A stretch of 64,000 nt of DNA. Origin: Vacuolonema iberomarrocanum LEGE 07170 (GTDB lineage: Bacteria > Cyanobacteriota > Cyanobacteriia > Elainellales > Elainellaceae). Each line of letters starts with the position of its first letter. The stretch's first letter is position 1. The notes below the pieces were generated by a model, which saw only the letters and a list, made by a program, of their open reading frames with translations, did not search any database and had not been told where the DNA came from. The translations under genes were made by a program, and so were the position numbers. Below, one piece after another: positions 26,926 to 35,219 of the stretch. The stretch spans positions 1 to 64,000 of the forward strand of contig JADEXA010000042.1 in NCBI GenBank assembly GCA_015207365.1, given 5' to 3'.

Positions 26926-28923
26926 ATGGGAAAAGTTATTGGCATTGACCTTGGTACTACAAATAGTTGTGTTGCTGTGCTGGAAGGCGGGCAGCCTGTT
27001 GTCATAGCCAACTCAGAGGGTGGGCGAACGACGCCGAGTATTGTAGGGTTTGGCAAAAGCAATGAGCGCCTTGTTGGGCAACTGGCAAAGCGACAAGCAG
27101 TAACCAATGCCGAAAACACAATTTTCAGCATCAAACGGTTCATTGGTCGGCGGTGGGATGATACCACCGTCGAGCGTTCTCGAGTGAGCTATAACTGTGT
27201 TCGCGGTAAGGACGACACAGTTGATGTCCAAGTGCGAGGGCAGAATTACACGCCGCAGGAAGTATCGGCGATGGTGTTGCAAAAGCTCAAGCAAGATGCT
27301 GAGAACTATTTGGGAGAAGAAGTTACGCAAGCTGTCATTACGGTTCCTGCTTACTTTACAGATGCCCAGCGACAAGCGACGAAAGATGCTGGCACGATCG
27401 CCGGGCTGGAAGTATTGCGCATCATCAACGAGCCAACTGCAGCGGCTCTCTCCTATGGGCTAGACAAGCAAGATCAGGATCAAACCGTTCTGGTTTTTGA
27501 CTTGGGTGGAGGAACGTTTGATGTATCTGTCTTGCAGCTTGGAGATGGCGTTTTTGAAGTTAAGGCGACTTCTGGAAACAATCATCTGGGAGGCGATGAC
27601 TTTGACAGCGCCCTTGTGCAGTGGCTAACGGACAACTTCCGGGAGCAGGAAGGTGTTGATCTCTCGAGCGATCGCATGGCAATGCAACGCTTGCGAGAAG
27701 CCGCAGAGAAGGCAAAGATTGAGCTTTCTAGCATGCTGACAACCACGATTAATCTGCCGTTTATCACGGCGGATGATAGTGGGCCGAAGCATATGGAGCT
27801 GGAACTGACCCGTGCAAAGTTTGAAGAGTTGGTTAGTTCTTTAGTTTCCAATACGATCGAACCCGTAGAACAAGCCCTGAAGGATTCTGGGTTGACCCCA
27901 GACGAAGTGGATCGCATTCTGCTAGTTGGGGGTTCGACTCGGATTCCATCTGTTCAAAATGCCATCAAAGAATTTTTGGATGGGAAAGCGCCCGATCGCT
28001 CAGTGAACCCAGATGAAGCGGTTGCATTAGGAGCTGCTATTCAGGCTGGGGTTCTAGGTGGAGAGGTTAAAGATCTCCTGCTGCTCGATGTGACACCCTT
28101 GTCGTTAGGGATCGAAACGCTAGGCGAAGTTTTCACGCGCATCATTGAGCGTAATACGACGATTCCCACTAGCAAGACTCAAACCTTTTCTACGGCAACA
28201 GATGGGCAAACCTCCGTGGAGATTCATGTTCTCCAGGGAGAACGGGCAATGGCAAAAGACAACAAAAGTCTGGGTAAATTCCAGCTCACGGGTATTCCCC
28301 CAGCTCCCCGTGGTGTTCCTCAAATTGAGGTGAGCTTTGAGATTGATGCCAATGGTATCTTGCAGGTTGCGGCGCGAGATAAAGGAACCGGACGGGTACA
28401 GAGCATTCGGATCACCAATACAGGTGGCCTTAGCGATTCTGAGGTGGAACGGATGCGCCAGGAAGCAGACCTGTATGCCGAGGAAGATCGGCGGCGACAG
28501 CAGTTGGTCGAGTTGCGCAATCAGGCCGATATTCTTTTTGCTAACTATGAGACGATGCTTCGAGAGAATGGCGAGCTCATTTCCGAAGATCATAAGTCTC
28601 AAGCAATGGAACGGGTGGCCGAGTTGCGGGCAGCGATCGCCGACCGTTCTGTGTCCGTTGAAGATATGAAGCAGCGTATTGAAACTCTTCAACAAGCCTT
28701 GTTCAACATTGGCTCGTCGCTCTACCAGGACGACAGTGGCAGTTCTGACAACTTCGAAGACTATGGCTACGATGAGGAGCCGATGGGTGACGAAGCACCA
28801 ACTGCAATGTGGACAAATGGTCAATACGATGAAGCGGAAACGGAGGCCGTAGAAAATTACGATTCAGACTTCAATTTTGAGACTGATGAAACTGTGACGG
28901 CAGACTATGAAGCCGTGGACTAG
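26926..28923 (+). CDS. dnaK: Chaperone DnaK (Hsp70, DnaK2-type cluster)
   Basis: ATP-driven chaperone that folds and protects proteins. 665 residues from the ATG at 26926, which gives the standard start MGKVIGIDLGTTNSCVAVLE; the frame is open 18 codons further up but that extension does not belong to the family. Nucleotide-binding domain motifs: IDLGTTNS, VPAYFTDAQRQATKDAG, VFDLGGGTFDVS and LVGGSTRIPSVQ. The substrate-binding domain has LLLLDVTPLSLGIETLGEVFT. The C-terminal 45 residues are acidic and unlike the E. coli tail. Linkage to grpE and dnaJ is the arrangement found for the essential cyanobacterial dnaK2. Confidence 0.97.
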   Translation: MGKVIGIDLGTTNSCVAVLEGGQPVVIANSEGGRTTPSIVGFGKSNERLVGQLAKRQAVTNAENTIFSIKRFIGRRWDDTTVERSRVSYNCVRGKDDTVDVQVRGQNYTPQEVSAMVLQKLKQDAENYLGEEVTQAVITVPAYFTDAQRQATKDAGTIAGLEVLRIINEPTAAALSYGLDKQDQDQTVLVFDLGGGTFDVSVLQLGDGVFEVKATSGNNHLGGDDFDSALVQWLTDNFREQEGVDLSSDRMAMQRLREAAEKAKIELSSMLTTTINLPFITADDSGPKHMELELTRAKFEELVSSLVSNTIEPVEQALKDSGLTPDEVDRILLVGGSTRIPSVQNAIKEFLDGKAPDRSVNPDEAVALGAAIQAGVLGGEVKDLLLLDVTPLSLGIETLGEVFTRIIERNTTIPTSKTQTFSTATDGQTSVEIHVLQGERAMAKDNKSLGKFQLTGIPPAPRGVPQIEVSFEIDANGILQVAARDKGTGRVQSIRITNTGGLSDSEVERMRQEADLYAEEDRRRQQLVELRNQADILFANYETMLRENGELISEDHKSQAMERVAELRAAIADRSVSVEDMKQRIETLQQALFNIGSSLYQDDSGSSDNFEDYGYDEEPMGDEAPTAMWTNGQYDEAETEAVENYDSDFNFETDETVTADYEAVD

Positions 28924-29133
28924 GCTGTAAAGCGACGATGCCTGTTTATTAGGTGTATTAGAGATAGATCCTTCTGTCCATTATCGTTTTTGGCTGCTTC
29001 GGTTGGGAAACCCGTAATAGTTCTCCCTCCTGTCATCCGTTAGGATAATGAAAGTGAAACTAGGCATCTCTGCCGCGTCACTGTTAAGCTTTAAACTAAG
29101 TTTTGCCCAATCCGCATCCTCCGAGGCACTCTT

Positions 29134-30261
29134 ATGCCCCGCGATTATTATGAAGTTCTTGGCGTTTCGAAAAACGCTGACAAAGAGGAAATCAAGCGAG
29201 CATTTCGTCGCCTCGCTCGCAAATATCATCCTGATGTCAATAAAGAAGACGGAGCCGAGGAGCGTTTTAAGGAAATTAATCGTGCCTACGAAGTTCTGTC
29301 AGATCCCGAGGTAAAAGCTCGTTACGACCGCTTTGGTGAAGCAGGCGTGAGCGGTGCTGGTGCTGGTGCTGGATACCAGGACTTTGGTGATATGAGCGGG
29401 TTTGCCAACGACATTTTTGAGAGCTTCTTTGGGGGCTTTGCAGGGATGGGGCAGCAAAGTCGACGGCGCTCAGGTCCCGTACGTGGTGATGACCTCCGGC
29501 TTGATCTCAAGCTCGATTTTCGTGAGGCCATATTTGGGGGCGAAAAAGAGATCCGTATCAGCCACTTGGAAACTTGTGCAACCTGTAATGGAAGTGGCGC
29601 AAAACCCGGTACTCGACCCGTCAATTGCTCAACCTGTGGCGGTGCTGGACAGGTGCGCCGAGCAACGCGCACACCTTTCGGAAGCTTTACACAAGTGTCT
29701 GTATGCCCGACCTGCAGTGGTTCGGGACAGGTGATCGAAGACAAATGTGAGAGCTGTGGCGGAGCAGGGGTTCGCCAGGAAGCGAAGAAGCTAAAGATTA
29801 CGATTCCTCCTGGTGTAGATAATGGCACTCGGCTACGTGTATCGGCCGAAGGAGATGCTGGGGCAAGGGGAGGACCTCCGGGTGACCTGATTATCTTCCT
29901 CTTCGTTAAAGAAGATGCTGAGTTTCAGCGCGATGGCCTGAGTGTTCTCTCAGATTTAAAGATCAGTTATTTGCAGGCTATCTTGGGCAGCAAGATTGAG
30001 GTGAATACGGTTGATGGTGAGGAAGAGGTGATGATTCCGCCTGGTACGCAACCTGGAACCGTGTTGACGCTTGAAGGCCATGGTGTCCCTCGTTTGGGTA
30101 ATGCGGAACAACGAGGGGATCACTTGCTGACTGTACAAGTCGATATTCCGACAAGACTATCGACGGACGAACGAGAGTTGCTAGAAAAACTGGCAAAGAT
30201 TCGAGGCGATCGCATCGGTGGTAAAGGAGCAGGGTTTTTGGGAGGTCTATTTCAGTCATGA
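29134..30261 (+). CDS. dnaJ: Co-chaperone DnaJ (type I Hsp40)
   Basis: Brings substrate to DnaK and stimulates its ATPase. 375 residues, normal for type I. J domain at 1-70 with the HPD motif at 32-34, a Gly/Phe-rich linker (GAGAGAGYQDFGDMSGF), then four CxxCxGxG zinc motifs (CATCNGSG, CSTCGGAG, CPTCSGSG, CESCGGAG), and the C-terminal substrate-binding beta domains with a dimerisation end. The start MPRDYYEVLGV is unambiguous. Its stop TGA overlaps the ATG of the next gene by four bases, so the two are translationally coupled. Confidence 0.97.
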   Translation: MPRDYYEVLGVSKNADKEEIKRAFRRLARKYHPDVNKEDGAEERFKEINRAYEVLSDPEVKARYDRFGEAGVSGAGAGAGYQDFGDMSGFANDIFESFFGGFAGMGQQSRRRSGPVRGDDLRLDLKLDFREAIFGGEKEIRISHLETCATCNGSGAKPGTRPVNCSTCGGAGQVRRATRTPFGSFTQVSVCPTCSGSGQVIEDKCESCGGAGVRQEAKKLKITIPPGVDNGTRLRVSAEGDAGARGGPPGDLIIFLFVKEDAEFQRDGLSVLSDLKISYLQAILGSKIEVNTVDGEEEVMIPPGTQPGTVLTLEGHGVPRLGNAEQRGDHLLTVQVDIPTRLSTDERELLEKLAKIRGDRIGGKGAGFLGGLFQS

Positions 30262-30512
30262 GTGAAGCGATCGCCCCGACGCCGCATGCCCCCGACGCAC
30301 AGCTTGATCTCCGAGGAACGCCTTGTCCTATCAACTTTGTTCGCACAAAGTTGATGCTGGATCGCATGGCTCCAGGAATGTTGCTTGAAGTTTGGCTAGA
30401 TGAGGGGGAACCCATCGAGCAAGTCCCAGACAGCTTGCGTCTTGAGGGCTATCCGATTGAACAAATCGAGGAAAAGGATGATTTCTTTGCGCTGCGAGTG
30501 CGCCGCCCATAG
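30258..30512 (+). CDS. TusA-like sulfur-carrier family protein
   Basis: 84 residues of the TusA/SirA/YedF fold. TusA proteins carry persulfide sulfur for tRNA thiolation and other pathways. The strand-turn motif reads DLRGTPCPINFVRTKL: the reactive cysteine (C23) and its following proline are kept, but the second proline of the usual CPxP is an Asn, so sulfur-relay activity is likely but not assured. The C-terminus ends with FFALRVRRP, as usual. Its ATG overlaps the dnaJ stop (ATGA), and its TAG stop shares a base with the GTG start of rsgA, so it sits in a tightly coupled operon. Confidence 0.88.
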   Translation: MSEAIAPTPHAPDAQLDLRGTPCPINFVRTKLMLDRMAPGMLLEVWLDEGEPIEQVPDSLRLEGYPIEQIEEKDDFFALRVRRP

Positions 30513-31708
30513 TGAGTGATGGCAGAGGGCAGAAAAAGGATCGGGGGCAGGGCATTGTGCAACATCGACCGGGTTTAGCCCGTTCTTCGAGCACGGGTGA
30601 TACTGATGGTGATGAACGTAAGAAAGACCTGACTGGGATCGTTTTGGCGGTTCAGGCAAATTTTTACGATGTACAGCTTGATCTCCACTCCGTTCCTCCA
30701 GAAGCAAAGGGGATTGCCTCCCTCTTGTGCATTCGACGATCGCGCCTGAAGAAGATCGGACAGCGGGTTATGGTAGGCGATCGCGTATGTGTCGAAGAAC
30801 CTGATTGGGAAGGGGGGCGGGGGGCTATTACCCGAGTTTTTCCGCGTCAATCGGAACTGGATCGCCCACCTATTGCTAACGCCAACCAGATTGTTCTAGT
30901 TTTTGCCCTTGCCGATCCGCCCCTGGATCCGATTCAGCTCAGTCGGTTTCTCGTCAAAGCGGAATCGACCACGTTGATTGTGCAACTATGCCTCAACAAG
31001 CAAGATTTGGTAACAGATACAGAACTAGCAGAATGGCGCGATCGCCTTGCGATTTGGGGATATCATCCCTACTTCATCAGTGCCCGGCAGGGGACAGATC
31101 TTGAGCCACTACGAGAGTGCCTGCGGGATAAGACAACCCTGGTTTCGGGGCCATCTGGGGTTGGTAAATCGAGCTTGCTCAACCTGTTACTTCCGGAGGT
31201 AAACCTGCGCGTCGGAGAGGTATCGGGAAAGCTGCGTCACGGTCGACATACGACGCGCCATGTTGAGCTATTTGAGCTGACGAGCGGGGGGTTGTTGGCC
31301 GATAGCCCAGGATTTAATCAGCCGGATCTGGATTGTGCGCCGACAGAGCTTGTTTACCTTTTCCCAGAAGCGAGAGTAAGGCTGGCGGAGGCATCCTGCC
31401 AGTTCAATGACTGCCTGCATCGGGATGAGCCGGGATGTAGCGTGCGCGGGGACTGGGAGCGTTATGAGCATTATCGGTTGTTTCTTGAGGAAGCGATCGC
31501 TCGACAGATTGCCCTAGAGCGCAGCCCTGATGCCGAGACCACCACGAAGCAAAAGATCGGACAATCGGGTCGAATCGAGACAGAACCCAAGCTTTCACCC
31601 AAACGGCACCGCCGCCCATCCCGGCGTGCAGAAAAGCAAGCCTTGCAGGATTGGCTGGAACCCGAGCCGACCGAACTAGACCCGGACATTCTTCCCGACA
31701 ACTTCTAA
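30512..31708 (+). CDS. rsgA: Ribosome small-subunit GTPase RsgA
   Basis: Circularly permuted GTPase that helps late 30S maturation. 398 residues. An OB-fold comes first (TGIVLAVQANFYDVQLD), then G4 (LNKQDLV), the G1 P-loop GPSGVGKSSLLNLLL (about 211-225), the switch block GKLRHGRHTTRHVELFEL, G3 DSPGF, and a zinc site with CQFNDCLHRDEPGC. The start is a GTG that overlaps the stop of the TusA-like gene. The first 40 residues are polar and not conserved. A basic C-terminal extension of about 50 residues follows the zinc domain. It ends the grpE-dnaK-dnaJ-tusA-like-rsgA run; a family B palindrome follows. Confidence 0.95.
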   Translation: MSDGRGQKKDRGQGIVQHRPGLARSSSTGDTDGDERKKDLTGIVLAVQANFYDVQLDLHSVPPEAKGIASLLCIRRSRLKKIGQRVMVGDRVCVEEPDWEGGRGAITRVFPRQSELDRPPIANANQIVLVFALADPPLDPIQLSRFLVKAESTTLIVQLCLNKQDLVTDTELAEWRDRLAIWGYHPYFISARQGTDLEPLRECLRDKTTLVSGPSGVGKSSLLNLLLPEVNLRVGEVSGKLRHGRHTTRHVELFELTSGGLLADSPGFNQPDLDCAPTELVYLFPEARVRLAEASCQFNDCLHRDEPGCSVRGDWERYEHYRLFLEEAIARQIALERSPDAETTTKQKIGQSGRIETEPKLSPKRHRRPSRRAEKQALQDWLEPEPTELDPDILPDNF

Positions 31709-31725
31709 GCGGCTTCGATCATTAC

Positions 31726-31815
31726 ATCAAATCCGGTTGAGGAAGCCTAGTTATTGCTTGCGCCGCTGCTATGCGGCGGCGCAAGCAATAACTAGGCTTC
31801 CTCAACCGGATTGAG
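31726..31815. repeat. Palindromic repeat family B, copy 2
   Basis: ATCAAATCCGGTTGAGGAAG on the left, CTTCCTCAACCGGATTGAG on the right, and between them a nearly perfect stem with core TTATTGCTTGCGCCGC/GCGGCGCAAGCAATAA. The ends match other family B copies, but the core differs in paired positions. It lies between the ends of convergent rsgA and the TldE-like gene. Confidence 0.88.
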
Positions 31816-31849
31816 TATTACTGCAGCCTGTTGGGTGGGACGCTGGTGG

Positions 31850-33190
31850 TTACAGCGTGAATGTAAAGTCCTCAATCAGCGCACCAGGTAACCATTTCCC
31901 TCCCAAACTCCGCTGCTCATAGGTTCCTAAGTTTGGGATAAATTCTTGGAAATCGGTTAGATCTACCAAATTGTCGCCAAAGCAGCGATATAAGCTTTCA
32001 TCGAAGCGTAAATTCTCGATGGGGGCAACAATTGCGCCATTCTCCACCCAAAAACATGCGTAGCGAGTCATGCCAGTGATGCGGCCTGTCGGGCGATCGC
32101 TCCAGTTGAGGTAATGCAAGTTGGCCAGATATAGGCCTGTATCTAGGGTCGATAAGATGTTGGATGCTTCTAGATTCCCAGGTGCAACCTCAGGTGCGCG
32201 CAGTCCCTCGGAACCATCAGCTCCATTAGCCATTTGATCATATTCTTTGGCGGTGCGGGAACTGATGAGCGTGTTGACGAGGTCACCCCGCTCAATGAGC
32301 GGCAACTCTATCGGGGCAACCTCACCCAGATCGTTGAATCGGGGAACCATGCCGCGCGAAAAGTTTTCGGTGAGGGTGAACTTAGGGGATAGCGTTTTGT
32401 GCTCCCGGCGCATGGCAGCAAGCGCACTACTTCCCTGCTGAAAGGCTGCCTCGCTTAGGGCTCCCCAGGAAAACATATCAATCAGTTCTGCAACGGCTCC
32501 AGGTGCCAAATAGACACGATAGTTACCGCGGGGGATAGCTTTTGGGGTTTGAGTCAATCGTTTTAGCTGATGCTTGGAGTCGGCGATTTGTGCTAGGTAG
32601 GTCGCATCATCCCACCGATCGCCGGCCATTGTGCCCTTTACGGCCTGTCCATCGGCTGTGTAGATTGAGTAGTCTACTGCAAAGCTGTCAGTCTGAAACC
32701 AGTGTTGCTGCCCAGCAGAATCGGCATAGCCTCGCACGAGACTGCCCCCGGCATATAGACCGGCAAAGTCCATGCCTTCTAAGGGCTTGAGCAGGGTGGA
32801 CACCGTTTGGTCGGGAGATAAGATGTTTCCTGTGTGGCGATCGCGGCTCTGTGAGTCTCCCTCAGGGAGAACTTGGTAGGGATCGGCAGGCAACTGTGGC
32901 AGCTCTTGGCGCAGTTGCTCCAATGCCGCCAGCATCATGTCCTCATCCTGCGACACATCTCCCGACACGGAGAAACGGAAAGATGCTCCTCGCTGATTCT
33001 GCATTAAGGTCAGGATTACATTCCCATCAATGACACACCCCGTTTGCCTCACCTTTGCTCGGTTAAAGCGCACGAATTGGCTCTGTTCTCCACTCAGTTG
33101 CAAGGTGAACTGTTCATTGGATGTGCGTTTCTGGTGCAAGGTATCGGTGAGTCGGATGAAGCTTTGTTCTAGATTGTCTAAACCTGACAT
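31850..33190 (-). CDS. TldE/PmbA-like protein
   Basis: 446 residues of the TldD/TldE (PmbA) fold. The pair works as a heterodimeric metalloprotease in peptide maturation and CcdA turnover in E. coli; the metal-binding HExxxH sits in TldD. No HExxxH occurs here, so this is the TldE/PmbA-type subunit. Family blocks include ERNFSRG-like TENFSRGMVPRFNDLGEVA and the C-terminal TRYACFWVENGAIVAPIENLR (shortened), which are characteristic. No tldD lies in the window. The ATG at 33190 is the family start. It is convergent with rsgA. Confidence 0.85.
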   Translation of the reverse strand: MSGLDNLEQSFIRLTDTLHQKRTSNEQFTLQLSGEQSQFVRFNRAKVRQTGCVIDGNVILTLMQNQRGASFRFSVSGDVSQDEDMMLAALEQLRQELPQLPADPYQVLPEGDSQSRDRHTGNILSPDQTVSTLLKPLEGMDFAGLYAGGSLVRGYADSAGQQHWFQTDSFAVDYSIYTADGQAVKGTMAGDRWDDATYLAQIADSKHQLKRLTQTPKAIPRGNYRVYLAPGAVAELIDMFSWGALSEAAFQQGSSALAAMRREHKTLSPKFTLTENFSRGMVPRFNDLGEVAPIELPLIERGDLVNTLISSRTAKEYDQMANGADGSEGLRAPEVAPGNLEASNILSTLDTGLYLANLHYLNWSDRPTGRITGMTRYACFWVENGAIVAPIENLRFDESLYRCFGDNLVDLTDFQEFIPNLGTYEQRSLGGKWLPGALIEDFTFTL

Positions 33191-33684
33191 GACGGGATGC
33201 CTCGCAAATGTAGGGCAATAACAGCGTTGCTTACAAATTTTCTATAGCTGGTTGCCAATTGTAAATTGCCAATTGTAAATGTAGATAGGGAAGGGCTAGT
33301 AGCACAAATCGATAACGAAGAACTAAATCATCTCGGCATTAGTCTGCTACCCCTCGTTATTGTAAGCTCGGAAGCTGAACTCACAAAGATTCTCGCTTGT
33401 ATCAGCCATAGGGATGGATTGGAGAGGCTACGTTGAATGCAATGCATCAAACGATAGCTGGGTTTTCAGCCATTGGAGCCCTGCGGTAAGGTTTATGATT
33501 CAGACAGGGAATCAGGCGATCGCTCGAAACGAGTTTGCAATAAAACGATTGCTCGATGATGCGTTTCGCTTACGACAGACCTACGATCAGCTTTTGCCTA
33601 GGTGGTTTGTGTTCTTCTTTGCTTCCCGCTAGGGGAGACGAGGGGGTCCTGGGTTCTTTCCATGGATTTGGAAAAACGGTTGGT
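33191..33684. other. Intergenic region before the recombinase gene
   Basis: 494 bases with no supported gene. It holds a perfect 14-bp tandem duplication (33253-33280) and, at 33447-33466, a 20-base stretch that agrees at 18 positions with the right arm of family B copy 1, so it is probably the remnant of a broken family B element. Confidence 0.5.
33253..33280. repeat. Tandem duplication, 2 x 14 bp
   Basis: TGCCAATTGTAAAT occurs twice, end to end and without mismatch. Seen directly. Same period as the tandem repeats at 13961 and 42597, different sequence. Confidence 0.95.
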
Positions 33685-34998
33685 ATGGAAATTGTTGTTT
33701 ACTCTTATCACGATTCAGAACAACGGCCAGAGCTCCAGTCTACCGTTCGGATGCTCTGGGGCTGGGAGATTGATCGTGTGTATGAGGATTGGGGCGATCG
33801 CCAACAATGGGAACAGTTGCTTCGCGATGCGGAGTTGCAGCCCATTGCCTGGGTGTTGGTCGAGCAGCTAGGAGAATTAGGAGAATCCGTGGAAGCGGTG
33901 GGCGATCGCCTCAGCCAAGTGCAAGCTAAAGGATTGCGCGTGATGGCACTGGATGCGACTCCCCAAATTCCATCCGCGACAGACCTACTGAATTCCTGGA
34001 AAACCGTGGAAGCGCTCCATGCTCAGCAACGCAGTCAGCGCGTTCAGCAGGGGCATGCGCAAAATCGATTGCAAGCCTTGCCGCCCCCTGGAAAAGCGCC
34101 CTACGGCTATCGCCGAGGACGCGATCGCTACCTTGTTGACCGTTCCACGGCTCCCATTGTCAAAGATTTTTTCGAAAATTTTTTGCTCTACGGTTCCTTG
34201 CGGGGCAGTGTACGCCATTTGCAAGCAACCTACAATAAGCAGATCTCGGTTTCGACGGGGAAGCGCTGGCTAACCAGTGCTGCCTATCGGGGGGATCTAA
34301 CGTATAAGAATGGAGATGTGATCCCAGATACCCACGAAGCGTTGCTGTCTCGCCAGGAAGCGGCTCAGATTGACCGTCTATTACGACGCAACCGTCCCCT
34401 ACCCCCACGGACCGCCAGTGCCGAGCGATCGCTCTCTGGGTTAGTCATATGTGCTGCCTGCCAATCGCCCATGACTGCGGCCAGTGTTTCCGCCCCGCGT
34501 CGTCGCCAGACCTATGAGTATTTGCGCCCACTTCGTTGCCCCCGGCAGCCCCGCTGTCACAGTCTTCGATATGCCGCCATACTCGACCGAACCGTCCAAA
34601 CGATTTGCCAAACCTTGCCAACGGTCTTTAGTCCCACCCCAGCCACCACGAAAGCGATTCAACCCAACCAGCGCAAAGCCGACCTAGAGGCTGCGATCGC
34701 CACTAAGCAAGCTATCTTACAGGAACTACCGACCCTAGTTGAACGAGGCATTCTGGATGAAGAAACAGCGGCGTTGCGAACCTATAAGGTGAAAACAGAG
34801 ATAGCCGAACTTCAGCATTTGTTAGCTCAGCTGCCGCCTGTCGATTTACAGGCGATCGCCCAAGTTATCTCGCTACCCCAATTCTGGTATGACCTCTCAG
34901 AAGCTGAACGGCGTTTCTACTTTCGTGAATTTATCCAGCACATTCAGCTCCATCGCACTGAGAAGGATTGGGATATTCAGCTCCAATTTCGATTCTAG
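33685..34998 (+). CDS. XisF-like large serine recombinase with degenerate catalytic domain
   Basis: 437 residues from the ATG at 33685. The middle recombinase domain (GKAPYGYRRGRDRYLVDRST...GSLRGSVRHL) and the zinc ribbon (CAACQSPMT then CPRQPRC) are clear and match the XisF-type recombinases that excise elements in cyanobacteria. The N-terminal resolvase domain is altered at its active site: where resolvases have YxRVS, with the nucleophilic Ser and an Arg, this has YSYHD, and where they have DRLGR, with two catalytic Arg, this has GELGE. The Arg after GD (resolvase R45) is kept. Strand cleavage is therefore doubtful; a DNA-binding role is possible. A coiled-coil region follows near the C-terminus. 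No element ends were seen around it. Confidence 0.85.
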   Translation: MEIVVYSYHDSEQRPELQSTVRMLWGWEIDRVYEDWGDRQQWEQLLRDAELQPIAWVLVEQLGELGESVEAVGDRLSQVQAKGLRVMALDATPQIPSATDLLNSWKTVEALHAQQRSQRVQQGHAQNRLQALPPPGKAPYGYRRGRDRYLVDRSTAPIVKDFFENFLLYGSLRGSVRHLQATYNKQISVSTGKRWLTSAAYRGDLTYKNGDVIPDTHEALLSRQEAAQIDRLLRRNRPLPPRTASAERSLSGLVICAACQSPMTAASVSAPRRRQTYEYLRPLRCPRQPRCHSLRYAAILDRTVQTICQTLPTVFSPTPATTKAIQPNQRKADLEAAIATKQAILQELPTLVERGILDEETAALRTYKVKTEIAELQHLLAQLPPVDLQAIAQVISLPQFWYDLSEAERRFYFREFIQHIQLHRTEKDWDIQLQFRF

Positions 34999-35120
34999 TT
35001 GAATGGGTCTTGGAGGTCGCTAGGCTTTGGAAGGGATGGTTTTGCAACGGATGGTCTTGCAAGATGGGCGAGCATCTCAACCCCAGTTTTTGTCATACAA
35101 CCAACAGCTAAAACATCGGA

Positions 35121-35216
35121 GTTGCAGCAGAATCCAAGAATAAATTTTTTCTGAGAAGGTATGCGGTACGCACCTTCTCAGAAAAAATTATCCCCTCAAT
35201 CAGCAATTTTGCAGAA
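35121..35216. repeat. Palindromic repeat family H, copy 1
   Basis: A perfect 18-bp stem AATTTTTTCTGAGAAGGT (35143-35160) / 35172-35189 around an 11-base loop containing GCGGTACGC. Flanks GCAGAATCCAAGAA and CTCAATCAGCAATTTTGC recur, inverted, at 19104-19187. It sits between convergent genes. The T-run inside the stem means it could terminate transcription from both sides. Confidence 0.85.
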
Positions 35217-35219
35217 CAT

